Shown: in pieces, positions 46,968 to 56,014 of the stretch
Layout: each line of letters begins with the position of its first letter
Position numbering within the stretch: the stretch's first letter is position 1
DNA from: Wolbachia endosymbiont of Tyrophagus putrescentiae
GTDB taxonomy: Bacteria; Pseudomonadota; Alphaproteobacteria; Rickettsiales; Anaplasmataceae
DNA: 56,696 nt
Reading direction: 5' to 3'
NCBI GenBank assembly: GCA_030441635.1
Contig: JAUEMM010000001.1
Span: forward strand, 183,467 to 240,162
Made by a program: the position numbers and the translations under genes
The notes under the pieces: generated by a model
Database searches by the model: none
Told to the model about the DNA's origin: nothing
What the model saw: the letters and a program-made list of their open reading frames with translations, nothing else

Positions 46968-49900
46968 ATGTGTGTAGATTATAATATTAGTAGTAAAGTT
47001 GTTCAGTCGTTACTAGAGCTTGCTGATCATGATAAGCTTAGGGAGTTTATTAAGTATTTTTATAACTTTGTTTATAACAGCGATTTGAAGATAAATAATA
47101 AGTTTCTACTGCATATTGCTCAAGATGCTTATGATTTTATTTCGCAGAAGGAAAGGGATGAAAGTAAATTAGCAATATATAGCACTAATGATTTACCAGG
47201 GATAGAAGGAAATTTTACTATAATCAAGATAGTCAATAATGACATGCCTTTCTTGGTTGATTCCATCATAACCAGCATTAAATCGCATAATTTAACTATA
47301 TGTTATTATAGCAATAGTATTATTAACGTCAAGAGAAAGAGTAACCTAATTGATGATATCTGTTCTTTAGAAGAAGCAGGTGATGCTAAAAAAGAATCAA
47401 TTATATATGTGATCATTAAGAGTATCAGTGATAGTTTTATTGAAGTATTGAGACAGTCTCTACATAAGACGTTAAAAGCTGTTACTTACTCTGTTGAAGA
47501 TTGGCCATTAATGCTGGAAAAGTTAGATCGTGGTGATTTTTTCGACTGGTTGAAAAATAATAACTTTGTGTTTTTAGGTTACCAAGAGTGTGTTGTAAAT
47601 CAGGATGGAAAATTAATTCCCGATGATCAAAAAAATCTTGGTTTATTTAAGGTTGGTGAGGAGTATCAAAATGTATTAGTTTCCTCTGAAAACTTAGGTT
47701 CTCCCTATGTGCTTAGGTCAGATTCAATCTCGATAGTGCATCGGCGTACGTATATGAACTGTATTGGAATAAAAGAGTATGATAATCAAGGAGAATTAGT
47801 AAAAGAAAAGCGTTTTTTTGGATTATTTACTTCATCTGCTGAAGTTCAAGATATTAGAACAATTCCAGTAGTTAAGGACAAAATTAAAGTAATAGAAAAA
47901 AGAGCAGGGTTTGTAATAGGAGGGCACAATAATAAAGCCTTGATAGCTATTCTGCAGGTATTCTCTTGTGATGAGTTATTTCAATCTAGTGAAGATGAAT
48001 TATTTGAAATCTGCATCTCAGTTATGTCTCTTGCAATTAGACCAAAAGTGAAGTTATTTTTGAGGAGTCTAGGAGATTTTACTAGTTGCATAGTGCTGAT
48101 TCCTATGCGTTATGCTAGTGCTAGGCTGATGTTTAAGATACGTGATATACTAAAAGATGAAATTAACGCTGAAAGTGCAAATATTTATAATCACCATATC
48201 ATTAATGAATATGATTTGATGAAGTTGCACATTGTTTTGAGAGCGGGCAATTTGCAAACTTCTAGCAGTGAAATAGAGAGTAAGTTAAGAAGTATTACCG
48301 AAAAATGGGAAGATCGTTTTATAGATAATTTATATAATACCTTTGGCACTGTTGAGGATATATTTATTCGTTACTGCAATGTCTTTCCAATAAGTTACCA
48401 AGAGAACTTCGAGCCTCACGATGCGTACTCTGATATGAAGAAATTGGAAATTGTTCGAAAAAAAGGTATTAGTGAAGTAGATTTAAGACTTACTAACAAC
48501 GGCTTGAGCTATCAACTGAAGGTATATACACCAAATAATGGTGGTTTGGATCTGTCAAAGATACTGAGAATTACTAAAAACTTAGGAGCTAGGATACTCT
48601 CTCACAATGGCTATTATATAAAGATTGATGATGGAGTATGGATACACCATTTTGTGTTATCACGGGTTGATGAACTGGTGAACAATATTACTCTGAAAGA
48701 GCAGTTTGAGATAACATTAACTAAAGTATTTAAAAAAGAGATAAAAAACGATTACTTTAATAGCCTTATTATTCTAGCTGGTTTAAAGTGGAAGGAAGTT
48801 TTACTGATTAGAACTTTAAGTGCTTATCTTAAACAAGTATCCTTTAGTTATAATCAGGAGTATATACAAAAGGTAGTTTCAGAATATCCAAAAATAGTAA
48901 AGTACCTGATACAATTGTTTCGTGCTAGATTTAACCCTAATGTGGATGTCGATAGAGTGCAGACTACAAATATTTTCAAAGAGAAAATTGAAGACTTGCT
49001 CAAGGAAATTAGTAATATCTCACATGATCATATTTTGCGTTCAATATTTAATTTGATTATGGCTATTGTTCGGACCAGTTACTATCAAGATGATAAGCCT
49101 TATCTCTCTATAAAGTTTGATTCAAGTAAGATGGATAATTTACCTGAACCTCGTCCGTATCGTGAATTATATGTTTATTCAAATCTATTTGAAGGAATCC
49201 ACTTAAGAGGGGGGAAATTAGCGCGTGGTGGATTAAGATGGTCAGATAGAACTGAAGATTTTCGTACGGAAGTTTTAGGCTTGATGAAGGCTCAAATGAC
49301 TAAGAACGCAGTTATTGTTCCAGTTGGGGCAAAAGGTGGATTTGTAATAAAGCAGGCCTATAAGGATACAAAGACTTTGAGGGAGAAAGGTGTTGAGTGT
49401 TATAGAAATTTCGTCAAAGGTATGCTTGATATTACTGATAACGTAGTGGATGGTAAAATAATCCCACCAAAGAATGTAATCAGATATGATGAAGATGATC
49501 CATATCTGGTAGTTGCTGCAGATAAAGGAACTGCTACTTTTTCTGATTATGCTAACGAAATAGCTGCTGAGTATAATTTTTGGCTTGGAGATGCGTTTGC
49601 ATCAGGCGGATCAGCCGGATATGACCATAAAAAAATGGGTATAACAGCAAGGGGTGCCTGGATTGCAGCGCAGAGGCACTTTTGGAAAATGCACAAAGAT
49701 ATTTATCAAGATGTCACTGTAGTAGGAATTGGAGATATGTCAGGTGACTTATTTGGCAACGGAATGTTACTTTCAAACAAAATTCATTTGGTTGGTGCAT
49801 TTAACCATGTTCACATTTTTGTTGATCCTAATCCTGATCCAGAAAAAAGTTTTGCAGAGCGTAAACGCCTTTTTGAATTACCGTTTTCAAGTTGGATGGA

Positions 49901-51590
49901 TTACAACAAAGAAATAATCTCTCAGGGTGGGGGGATTTTTGAGCGTAATAGTAAGTATATTAACATCTCTCAAGAAATGAAGAAGTGTTTTAGTATCAAA
50001 GAAGATACGTTATCTCCAAGTGATTTAATTAGGTATTTACTGAAGGCGAAAGTAGACTTTATATGGAATGGTGGAATAGGCACATTCGTCAAAGCAGCAA
50101 ATGAGAGCCATGGTGTTGTTGGTGATAAAGTTAATGATGCTCTGAGAGTAAATGGTAAGGATATCAGAGCCTCTATGTTTATAGAAGGTGGTAACTTGGG
50201 ATGTACGCAGCTTAGCAGGATAGAATATACCAATAATGGTGGGTATATTAATGCGGATTTCGTTGATAATTCGGCTGGAGTTGCCTGTTCTGATTTAGAA
50301 GTGAATATAAAGATTGCACTTGTCACCGCTGTGAAAGAAAAGGGTATTTCTTTAGAGGAAAGAAATAAAATATTAGGCAGCATGGTTGATGAAGTGGCGT
50401 TTAAAGTTCTAAATGATCATAATAAAATCGAAACAAAAGCGTTACTTCTTGAGGAAATGCAAGCAAAAGATAGGTTTGAGCAGCACCACAGATTGCTGGT
50501 AGTTCTTGAGAAGTCTGGACTTTTAAATCGAAGTGTAGAATTTCTTCCAACTGATGAAGAAATAGCAAAGATATCATTAGGGTTGAATGCTCCACAACTT
50601 TCTGTGTTAATGTCTTATGTTAGAACATACATAAAGAACGAAATTATAAATTCTGACTTACCTGAAAAAGATTTTCTCTTTAGTGACTATTTATTGAGTT
50701 ATTTTCCTCAAAAGATAGTGGATGAGTTTGGGGATTATGTGCTGAAGCATCAGCTACGTAGAGAGATTGTTTCTACCTGCGTTACTAATGAAATTGTAAA
50801 TAGAATGGGGTGTGTGTTTATTAATAATTTGGCTGAAAGCACGGGAATTAAAATACATGAAGCAGCTAATGTGTATATTATTGTGAGCCAACTATATAAT
50901 TTGAATGCGCTTTGGGAAGAAGTGGATAAATTAGATGGAGTGGTTGAGGTTAATTTGTACTTAGAGGTAGTAAGAAATATACAGAAGTTTGTTGGTAGGG
51001 TTTCATTTTGGTTAGTAAGAAATTTTAGTAAATTTGGTTTGAGTGAACTGACAGGAATTTTAAAGTTTCGCGATGGCATTGAAGTTTTGACTCAAAACTT
51101 AGCTAATGTTTTGGATAAACGTTTATTGAAAGCTTACAATCATGATCTATTAAAATTACACATAGATAAAGATCTAGTTGAAAAATTGGCTAATCTTAAT
51201 GTTCTTGCTTATGCACTGGATGTTGTGTTAATTGCTAAACAAACGTCTTTACCTGTGCTTGATGTTGCCAAAATATATTTTGAGTTAAAATCATTGCTTA
51301 AGTTTGATCTTATAAGGAAAACTGCTTTGCAAGTTAAGAGCCACTCTTCATATTGGGATCGTAGTGTAATTAGTGATGCATTAGATGATTTAAGCGACTA
51401 TCACTACAATCTTACTATTAAGGTGATAGAATCTTCCAACTGTGTTAAGGTATGGAATCATGCTCATAAAGAGCAGCTAGAGTATTATAATAGTTTTTTA
51501 AGTGAAATGATTACTGCTAAACTTGATTTGAGTAGATTAATATCTATAATCAGAAGAGTAAGGTCTCTGCTATATCGTGATAATGTTTAA
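46968..51590 (+). CDS. gdhB: NAD-specific glutamate dehydrogenase, large type
   Basis: The 1540-residue protein belongs to the 180-kDa NAD-glutamate dehydrogenase class, which converts glutamate to 2-oxoglutarate and ammonia and feeds the TCA cycle. The N-terminal ACT-like regulatory region is followed by the catalytic core: GIHLRGGKLARGGLRWSDRT, MTKNAVIVPVGAKGGFVIKQ, ASGGSAGYDHKKMGITARGA and the NAD-binding VVGIGDMSGDLFGNGML. Length is close to that of family members (about 1600). Its final 14 bases overlap alternative starts of the TatB-like gene, whose ATG is at 51583. The enzyme fits amino acid use as carbon source, as do the AGCS symporters. Confidence 0.94.
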   Translation: MCVDYNISSKVVQSLLELADHDKLREFIKYFYNFVYNSDLKINNKFLLHIAQDAYDFISQKERDESKLAIYSTNDLPGIEGNFTIIKIVNNDMPFLVDSIITSIKSHNLTICYYSNSIINVKRKSNLIDDICSLEEAGDAKKESIIYVIIKSISDSFIEVLRQSLHKTLKAVTYSVEDWPLMLEKLDRGDFFDWLKNNNFVFLGYQECVVNQDGKLIPDDQKNLGLFKVGEEYQNVLVSSENLGSPYVLRSDSISIVHRRTYMNCIGIKEYDNQGELVKEKRFFGLFTSSAEVQDIRTIPVVKDKIKVIEKRAGFVIGGHNNKALIAILQVFSCDELFQSSEDELFEICISVMSLAIRPKVKLFLRSLGDFTSCIVLIPMRYASARLMFKIRDILKDEINAESANIYNHHIINEYDLMKLHIVLRAGNLQTSSSEIESKLRSITEKWEDRFIDNLYNTFGTVEDIFIRYCNVFPISYQENFEPHDAYSDMKKLEIVRKKGISEVDLRLTNNGLSYQLKVYTPNNGGLDLSKILRITKNLGARILSHNGYYIKIDDGVWIHHFVLSRVDELVNNITLKEQFEITLTKVFKKEIKNDYFNSLIILAGLKWKEVLLIRTLSAYLKQVSFSYNQEYIQKVVSEYPKIVKYLIQLFRARFNPNVDVDRVQTTNIFKEKIEDLLKEISNISHDHILRSIFNLIMAIVRTSYYQDDKPYLSIKFDSSKMDNLPEPRPYRELYVYSNLFEGIHLRGGKLARGGLRWSDRTEDFRTEVLGLMKAQMTKNAVIVPVGAKGGFVIKQAYKDTKTLREKGVECYRNFVKGMLDITDNVVDGKIIPPKNVIRYDEDDPYLVVAADKGTATFSDYANEIAAEYNFWLGDAFASGGSAGYDHKKMGITARGAWIAAQRHFWKMHKDIYQDVTVVGIGDMSGDLFGNGMLLSNKIHLVGAFNHVHIFVDPNPDPEKSFAERKRLFELPFSSWMDYNKEIISQGGGIFERNSKYINISQEMKKCFSIKEDTLSPSDLIRYLLKAKVDFIWNGGIGTFVKAANESHGVVGDKVNDALRVNGKDIRASMFIEGGNLGCTQLSRIEYTNNGGYINADFVDNSAGVACSDLEVNIKIALVTAVKEKGISLEERNKILGSMVDEVAFKVLNDHNKIETKALLLEEMQAKDRFEQHHRLLVVLEKSGLLNRSVEFLPTDEEIAKISLGLNAPQLSVLMSYVRTYIKNEIINSDLPEKDFLFSDYLLSYFPQKIVDEFGDYVLKHQLRREIVSTCVTNEIVNRMGCVFINNLAESTGIKIHEAANVYIIVSQLYNLNALWEEVDKLDGVVEVNLYLEVVRNIQKFVGRVSFWLVRNFSKFGLSELTGILKFRDGIEVLTQNLANVLDKRLLKAYNHDLLKLHIDKDLVEKLANLNVLAYALDVVLIAKQTSLPVLDVAKIYFELKSLLKFDLIRKTALQVKSHSSYWDRSVISDALDDLSDYHYNLTIKVIESSNCVKVWNHAHKEQLEYYNSFLSEMITAKLDLSRLISIIRRVRSLLYRDNV

Positions 51591-51873
51591 CATAGGTTTT
51601 TCAGAAATTTTAGTTGTGGCACTAGTGGGTTTAATCGTTATTGATAAAGAAAAAATGCCTATATTTATTAGTTTTATTAGGGTGGTATATAGGTATATTA
51701 TTAGTATAAAGTTTAAAACAAAAAAATTGTTAAAAGATGCTGGAATTGAGGATTTATATAGCACGGAAGAAGTGAAATATATAACTGGTAAGGACGGCAA
51801 GCTTTATCCTACTTATAATATAGATAGTGTATCTGATCAAGATAATGACAGCAAAGGTTCTAGTAGTAGATGA
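51583..51873 (+). CDS. tatB: TatB-like Sec-independent translocase subunit
   Basis: The 96-residue product has the TatA/B architecture: a short N-terminal membrane helix (MFNIGFSEILVVALVGLIVI), then an amphipathic helix (FISFIRVVYRYIISIKFKTK) and a polar tail. The MF(D/N)IGFSE start points to TatB rather than TatA. The Gly-Pro that normally follows the membrane helix is replaced by DK (VIDKEKMP), so the hinge is changed. ATG 51583 lies within the end of gdh and the stop is 29 bases inside pleD, giving a compact gdh-tatB-pleD run. tatA and tatC are not present here. Confidence 0.78.
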   Translation: MFNIGFSEILVVALVGLIVIDKEKMPIFISFIRVVYRYIISIKFKTKKLLKDAGIEDLYSTEEVKYITGKDGKLYPTYNIDSVSDQDNDSKGSSSR

Positions 51874-53209
51874 TGTTCTATCTAATGTTAAACTGTTAAA
51901 AGCTAAACTCACTGCTGAGTATTATACAGTGATTACTGCTTGTGGGGGTCAAGAGGCGCTAAATTTAGTGGTTGAACAACAACCAGACATTGTATTACTT
52001 GATGTAATGATGCCTGGTATAGATGGTTTTATGGTGTGTAAAGAAATGAAAGATAATCCAATGACAACGCATATACCAGTGGTGATGGTAACTGCATTAC
52101 ATGACACAGAGGATAGAGTAAAGGGCATAAATGCAGGTGCAGATGATTTTTTAACAAAACCAATAGATGAGACTGCATTATCTGCAAGGATCAAATCACT
52201 AACTCGTTTGAAGTTTGTAATTGATGAGCTGTGTTTAAGGGATAAGACTAATGCAGAAATGAACGGGATAATGGATAGGAGCTTAATAGAATACGCAAAT
52301 GAAACCTATTACGGTCGTATATTGGTAATCGATGAGGATATGTCACAAGCGAAACGAATATGTGAAATTTTGTCGAAGCAATGTTTCCGTTTGGTAGAAG
52401 TATTAAGCAATCCAATCAATGCATCGAGTATTAAAGGTGATTATGATCTTATTATTTCTAATATACAATTCAATGAAATTGATGGTTTACGTTTGTGTTC
52501 AGAGCTGCGTAGTAAACCGGAGACACGTTATACACCTATTTTGATTTTATCTGATGAGGGACATAACAAAAATAAACTAATAAAGGCATTGGAAATAGGA
52601 GTGAATGATTATTTAGTGGTGCCATTAGATGAAAATGAATTAATAGCTAGAGTGAATTCTCAGGTAAAACGTAAGAGATATCAAGATGCTTTAAGGATGA
52701 ATCTATCTTACAATGCGGAGATGTCCATAAAGGATCCACTAACTGGCTGCTATAATAGAAGGTATTTTGATAAACATTTAAAGAATATTGTTGAAGACTC
52801 TATAGCAAAGAGTAGGAGCTTATCTTTATTAATGCTGGACATAGATTATTTTAAGATGGTGAATGATAACTTTGGTCACACTGTTGGAGATGAGCTTTTA
52901 AAGCAGATACAAAAAAGGATTTCTGAAAACATTAGAATAACAGATTTGCTAGCTAGATTTGGTGGCGAAGAATTTGTTGTTGTTATGCCGGACACAAGTG
53001 TGTCAGATGCATGTGCTATTGCAGAAAGAATACGTTCTGTTATTGAAAAACCTTTTATGCTGTTAGGTAATGTGGTGAATAAAACTGTTAGTATTGGGGT
53101 TGCAGAAGTGCAAAGTTTTGATCTTGAAGATGTTAACTTATTTATAGAACGTGCTGATAGATGCTTATACAGAGCAAAAAACAATGGTAGAAATAGAGTT
53201 GTAACTTGA
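51845..53209 (+). CDS. pleD: Response regulator / diguanylate cyclase PleD
   Basis: PleD makes c-di-GMP when phosphorylated. From ATG 51845 it has 454 residues, the same length as I recall for Caulobacter PleD. REC1 has Asp9-Asp10, the phosphoacceptor Asp53, Thr83 and Lys105. REC2 (about 158-275) has Asn206 at the acceptor position, so it is an adaptor. The C-terminal GGDEF domain has the active GGEEF at 373-377 and the product-inhibition I-site RITD at 364-367, five residues upstream. Both are intact, suggesting an active, feedback-controlled enzyme. The 5' end overlaps tatB. The partner kinase PleC is not in the window. Confidence 0.95.
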   Translation: MTAKVLVVDDVLSNVKLLKAKLTAEYYTVITACGGQEALNLVVEQQPDIVLLDVMMPGIDGFMVCKEMKDNPMTTHIPVVMVTALHDTEDRVKGINAGADDFLTKPIDETALSARIKSLTRLKFVIDELCLRDKTNAEMNGIMDRSLIEYANETYYGRILVIDEDMSQAKRICEILSKQCFRLVEVLSNPINASSIKGDYDLIISNIQFNEIDGLRLCSELRSKPETRYTPILILSDEGHNKNKLIKALEIGVNDYLVVPLDENELIARVNSQVKRKRYQDALRMNLSYNAEMSIKDPLTGCYNRRYFDKHLKNIVEDSIAKSRSLSLLMLDIDYFKMVNDNFGHTVGDELLKQIQKRISENIRITDLLARFGGEEFVVVMPDTSVSDACAIAERIRSVIEKPFMLLGNVVNKTVSIGVAEVQSFDLEDVNLFIERADRCLYRAKNNGRNRVVT

Positions 53210-53223
53210 TTTTGAAATAAATA

Positions 53224-53814
53224 TTATGCCTTATCTATGAAAGCTACAGTGAGCTTTCTGTTTTTCACCTCTTCGATAATTTTACTTACAGTTTCTTTTA
53301 CACTTAAAGTTGAGTTATCAATCTCAAAAGCATCTTTAGGTATCAGTAGCTTTTTCTCCTGTATTCTTTTTATAGTAAAATTTGGATCAGTAACAAGGTT
53401 TCTATTCTTGTTTCTTGCACTTTTTAGTTTGATGCGTTTTATTAGCTCATCGTGACTACAGTGTAAAACTACAGGAAAAATTTGTGTGTTTATTTTTTTA
53501 CTTAAATTCACTGCCAGGTTATATACTCTTTGATCATACGTATCACCTTCTAGTAGTTCATTTGTAAAGATATAGTGCTTTGATTTGATGTAATATTTTT
53601 CTAGTACCCGGACTACATTTTTTCTTACTTCGAAAATTTGCTCCCATACGTCATCTGGAACTATGGAGTTTTGTAAGTTTACAAAATTAAATATCAGGTC
53701 ATTGAACACAGTATTACTTACTTGTACTGCGTAGATGGCTTTGCACAACTCCTTTGCTATGGTAAATTTACCACTACCTGAAAAACCTATGAGGTAAATA
53801 ATACAATTACTCAT
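53224..53814 (-). CDS. P-loop kinase-like protein (copy 1)
   Basis: The 196-residue protein has an adenylate/shikimate kinase-like fold: N-terminal IIYLIGFSGSGKFTIAKEL carrying the P-loop, a Walker B-like strand at about residues 75-90 (KHYIFTNELL), and a lid region rich in Lys/Arg (RIKLKSARNKNRN) followed by IPKDAFEIDNSTLSVKET. In the P-loop the residue after Lys16 is Phe, with Thr one position later. It is a clear paralog of the gene at 56015-56611. It converges with pleD and is divergent from the fusion gene at 53937. The substrate is unknown. Confidence 0.8.
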   Translation of the reverse strand: MSNCIIYLIGFSGSGKFTIAKELCKAIYAVQVSNTVFNDLIFNFVNLQNSIVPDDVWEQIFEVRKNVVRVLEKYYIKSKHYIFTNELLEGDTYDQRVYNLAVNLSKKINTQIFPVVLHCSHDELIKRIKLKSARNKNRNLVTDPNFTIKRIQEKKLLIPKDAFEIDNSTLSVKETVSKIIEEVKNRKLTVAFIDKA

Positions 53815-53859
53815 AACATTTTGAGCCTATAAACTAGATTAATTTTAATGGTTATACAC

Positions 53860-53888
53860 TTTAAAACAAGGAAAAAGTTATATACAAT
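53860..53888 (+). promoter_or_regulatory. Possible promoter of the dehydrogenase-nucleotidyltransferase gene
   Basis: TTTAAA at 53860-53865 and TACAAT at 53883-53888 are 17 bases apart in the 122-base divergent region between kinase copy 1 and the fusion gene. It is a weak match in very AT-rich DNA. Confidence 0.25.
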
Positions 53889-53936
53889 CATAGTGAATAT
53901 ATTTATAAATAATAGGGCTAGAGTTTAATAAATTAA

Positions 53937-55940
53937 ATGGAGCTGGAGTTTAGGAAGTTAATAGAAATCCTGGAAAAAAATTCGAAAGAGATTAAAAATC
54001 TGCTTGTCGAATATCAACCTGTCAGTGTTACACAGTACGAAATTGACCGTTGTGTATACACACTGAAAAATATAAACAAACTTCAAAAATATTTAGGAGC
54101 ACATACAGGTATTAAAGTTTCTGTCTTTTTACCATCTAACTTGCCACTCTATTCTTTGTTGCTGTTTGCAATAATACCAAGTTTTATTTCAAAGAGTGTA
54201 GTTGTGCGTACAAGTAGTGTATTAGTAGGTGCAGCTTCAATAGAGGGTTTGTTTAGAATATTAGAGCTAGGTAATATTTGCCCTAATGTATCTCTCTTTT
54301 CAGGTAATAGAGATAATTTCTTGCTAGATCACGTTGCACAATCAAATTTGGTTATCTTTACAGGACGTAATGAAACGAAGGATAAGGTAAAAAAATACAT
54401 TAAGCCTGGTGCGTTTATGATTAATAACGGGTCGGGTCATAATCCTATTATTATTACTGAAAGCGCTGATATTTATAAAGCAGTGGAGGGCGTAACGTAT
54501 ACAAAGTTCTTTAATGCTGGTCAAGATTGTGCAGGGCCTGATGCGATTTTTGTACATAAAAAAATTAGAGGTAAATTTGTTGCACAACTCAAAGAAAAAG
54601 TTTCTAAGTTGAAGGTAGGAAATCATCGTGGTGAGGATGTAATAGTAGGTAAAATACTCAGAGAAGAAGAATTAGATAGGCTACAGGCGATAATCGATAA
54701 TAATAAACTAAAAATAATTTTAGGTGGGAAAGTAGATAAAGAAAATAAAATTGTTTATCCGACAATTATTCAATCGGATATCACATCCGATGATCTTAAC
54801 TATAAAGAAATATTTGGTCCTATTTTATTTATTTATACATACGACAATAATAACCAATTAAAGCTTTATTTTGAAGATCAAGATGGAAGATATGTGCAAA
54901 ATAAAATGTATGTATCTGTTTTTGCAGATCGGATAAGTGGGTATATTCTATCTAAAAATGTAGGTATAATCTTGCATAACAAAATTGTACATGATGAAGG
55001 AATAGATAATGGCTTTACTCCATATGGTGGTTATAGTAGAGGTGCATCTTCTATAATACATAAAGATATAAAAGGAAAGTTGAGTAGTATTGCTATTCCT
55101 ATTTTGGTACCCGAAATAATGCATAAGCTTTTCGTGGAGAGAAAAGTGCTTCGTGATTTAGTTCTTAGTAAAAGAAGTATGGTGACTGATCAACGGGTCG
55201 TAAGGCATAACGTATCAACTGAATTTATCGATGGAGTAAAGGGAATATTTGGAAAAGGAGTTTTGTTTGCTTTTATATTTGGCAGTGTGGCAAAAGGTAC
55301 ATTTGAGAAAGACAAAAGCGATATAGATACGCTTGTTTGCACGAGAAAAGAAGACAAAAAAAGCAACGAATGTTTTTTAGAATTTATGGAGAAGCTTCAT
55401 TTGAAATACGGTTTTAAGCCTGATGAAGATTATCCATCTGAAATAGTGAGTTATCATACTTTAGTGTTTTGGATGTACGATTTATACTATCAATTATATG
55501 GGGAAAATTATTTTTTTTCTGTACATGAAAATAGGTTTGATTGCTCATTTTTTGAGCAATTTAGGTGTCATGATAGTAGAACTGATGATATAATTTTTTG
55601 GGCTTCTATTCTTGCAGAAAAAGGTAATAAAATTGGTTTGACGTGCCAAGATAAGAAAGCATTAAACACTCTTGTAGCAAATGCTAGAGAACTTATTCCA
55701 AAAATTACGGCAGAACTATTACAGAATATAGCTAAAACAAAAGCAACTAAAGTTGAGGCTTTAAAAAAACGGGGTGACGATTGTGAAATATTGCGTGAAG
55801 CTGTGGAGTGGCGACCATCAAAAGAAAAGTTAGATAACGATTGTGAAATATTCTGTGAAACTGTAGAGTGGCCACGACCATCAAAAGAGTTGGATCAATT
55901 ACAACTAGCTGAAATGAGAGAAGACGCTAAAGGATTATAA
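53937..55940 (+). CDS. Aldehyde dehydrogenase-nucleotidyltransferase fusion protein
   Basis: The 667-residue protein has two domains. Residues about 1-400 follow the aldehyde dehydrogenase fold: LPSNLPLYSLLLFA, NLVIFTGRNETKDK, the catalytic Cys198 in FFNAGQDCAGPDA, KEIFGPILFIY and YGGYSRGASS. The general-base Glu of the usual LELGGK motif is Asn164 here (MINNGSGHNP). Residues about 435-560 are a Pol-beta/MNT-type nucleotidyltransferase domain with AFIFGSVAKGTFEKDKSDID, where GS and D462/D464 are the nucleotide and metal-binding residues. A helical tail ends in a duplicated CEI...VEW...PSKE segment. The two flanking kinase-like genes are paralogs of each other. I know of no characterised protein with this fusion; function is unknown. 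Confidence 0.82.
   Translation: MELEFRKLIEILEKNSKEIKNLLVEYQPVSVTQYEIDRCVYTLKNINKLQKYLGAHTGIKVSVFLPSNLPLYSLLLFAIIPSFISKSVVVRTSSVLVGAASIEGLFRILELGNICPNVSLFSGNRDNFLLDHVAQSNLVIFTGRNETKDKVKKYIKPGAFMINNGSGHNPIIITESADIYKAVEGVTYTKFFNAGQDCAGPDAIFVHKKIRGKFVAQLKEKVSKLKVGNHRGEDVIVGKILREEELDRLQAIIDNNKLKIILGGKVDKENKIVYPTIIQSDITSDDLNYKEIFGPILFIYTYDNNNQLKLYFEDQDGRYVQNKMYVSVFADRISGYILSKNVGIILHNKIVHDEGIDNGFTPYGGYSRGASSIIHKDIKGKLSSIAIPILVPEIMHKLFVERKVLRDLVLSKRSMVTDQRVVRHNVSTEFIDGVKGIFGKGVLFAFIFGSVAKGTFEKDKSDIDTLVCTRKEDKKSNECFLEFMEKLHLKYGFKPDEDYPSEIVSYHTLVFWMYDLYYQLYGENYFFSVHENRFDCSFFEQFRCHDSRTDDIIFWASILAEKGNKIGLTCQDKKALNTLVANARELIPKITAELLQNIAKTKATKVEALKKRGDDCEILREAVEWRPSKEKLDNDCEIFCETVEWPRPSKELDQLQLAEMREDAKGL
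55777..55896 (+). repeat. 60-base tandem duplication in the fusion gene
   Basis: Two copies with a period of 60 bases, both beginning ACGATTGTGAAATATT at 55777 and 55837, encode DDCEILREAVEWRPSKEKL and NDCEIFCETVEWPRPSKEL. The second copy has a small insertion (CCA) and a compensating deletion. The duplication lies at the extreme C-terminus of the fusion protein. Confidence 0.8.
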
Positions 55941-56014
55941 AGAGGGTGTTTTTAGTACATTTAAAGTAGGAAGCATGTGTTTCTAGTTTTCCGCGTATAA
56001 ACTGTAATACTTTA

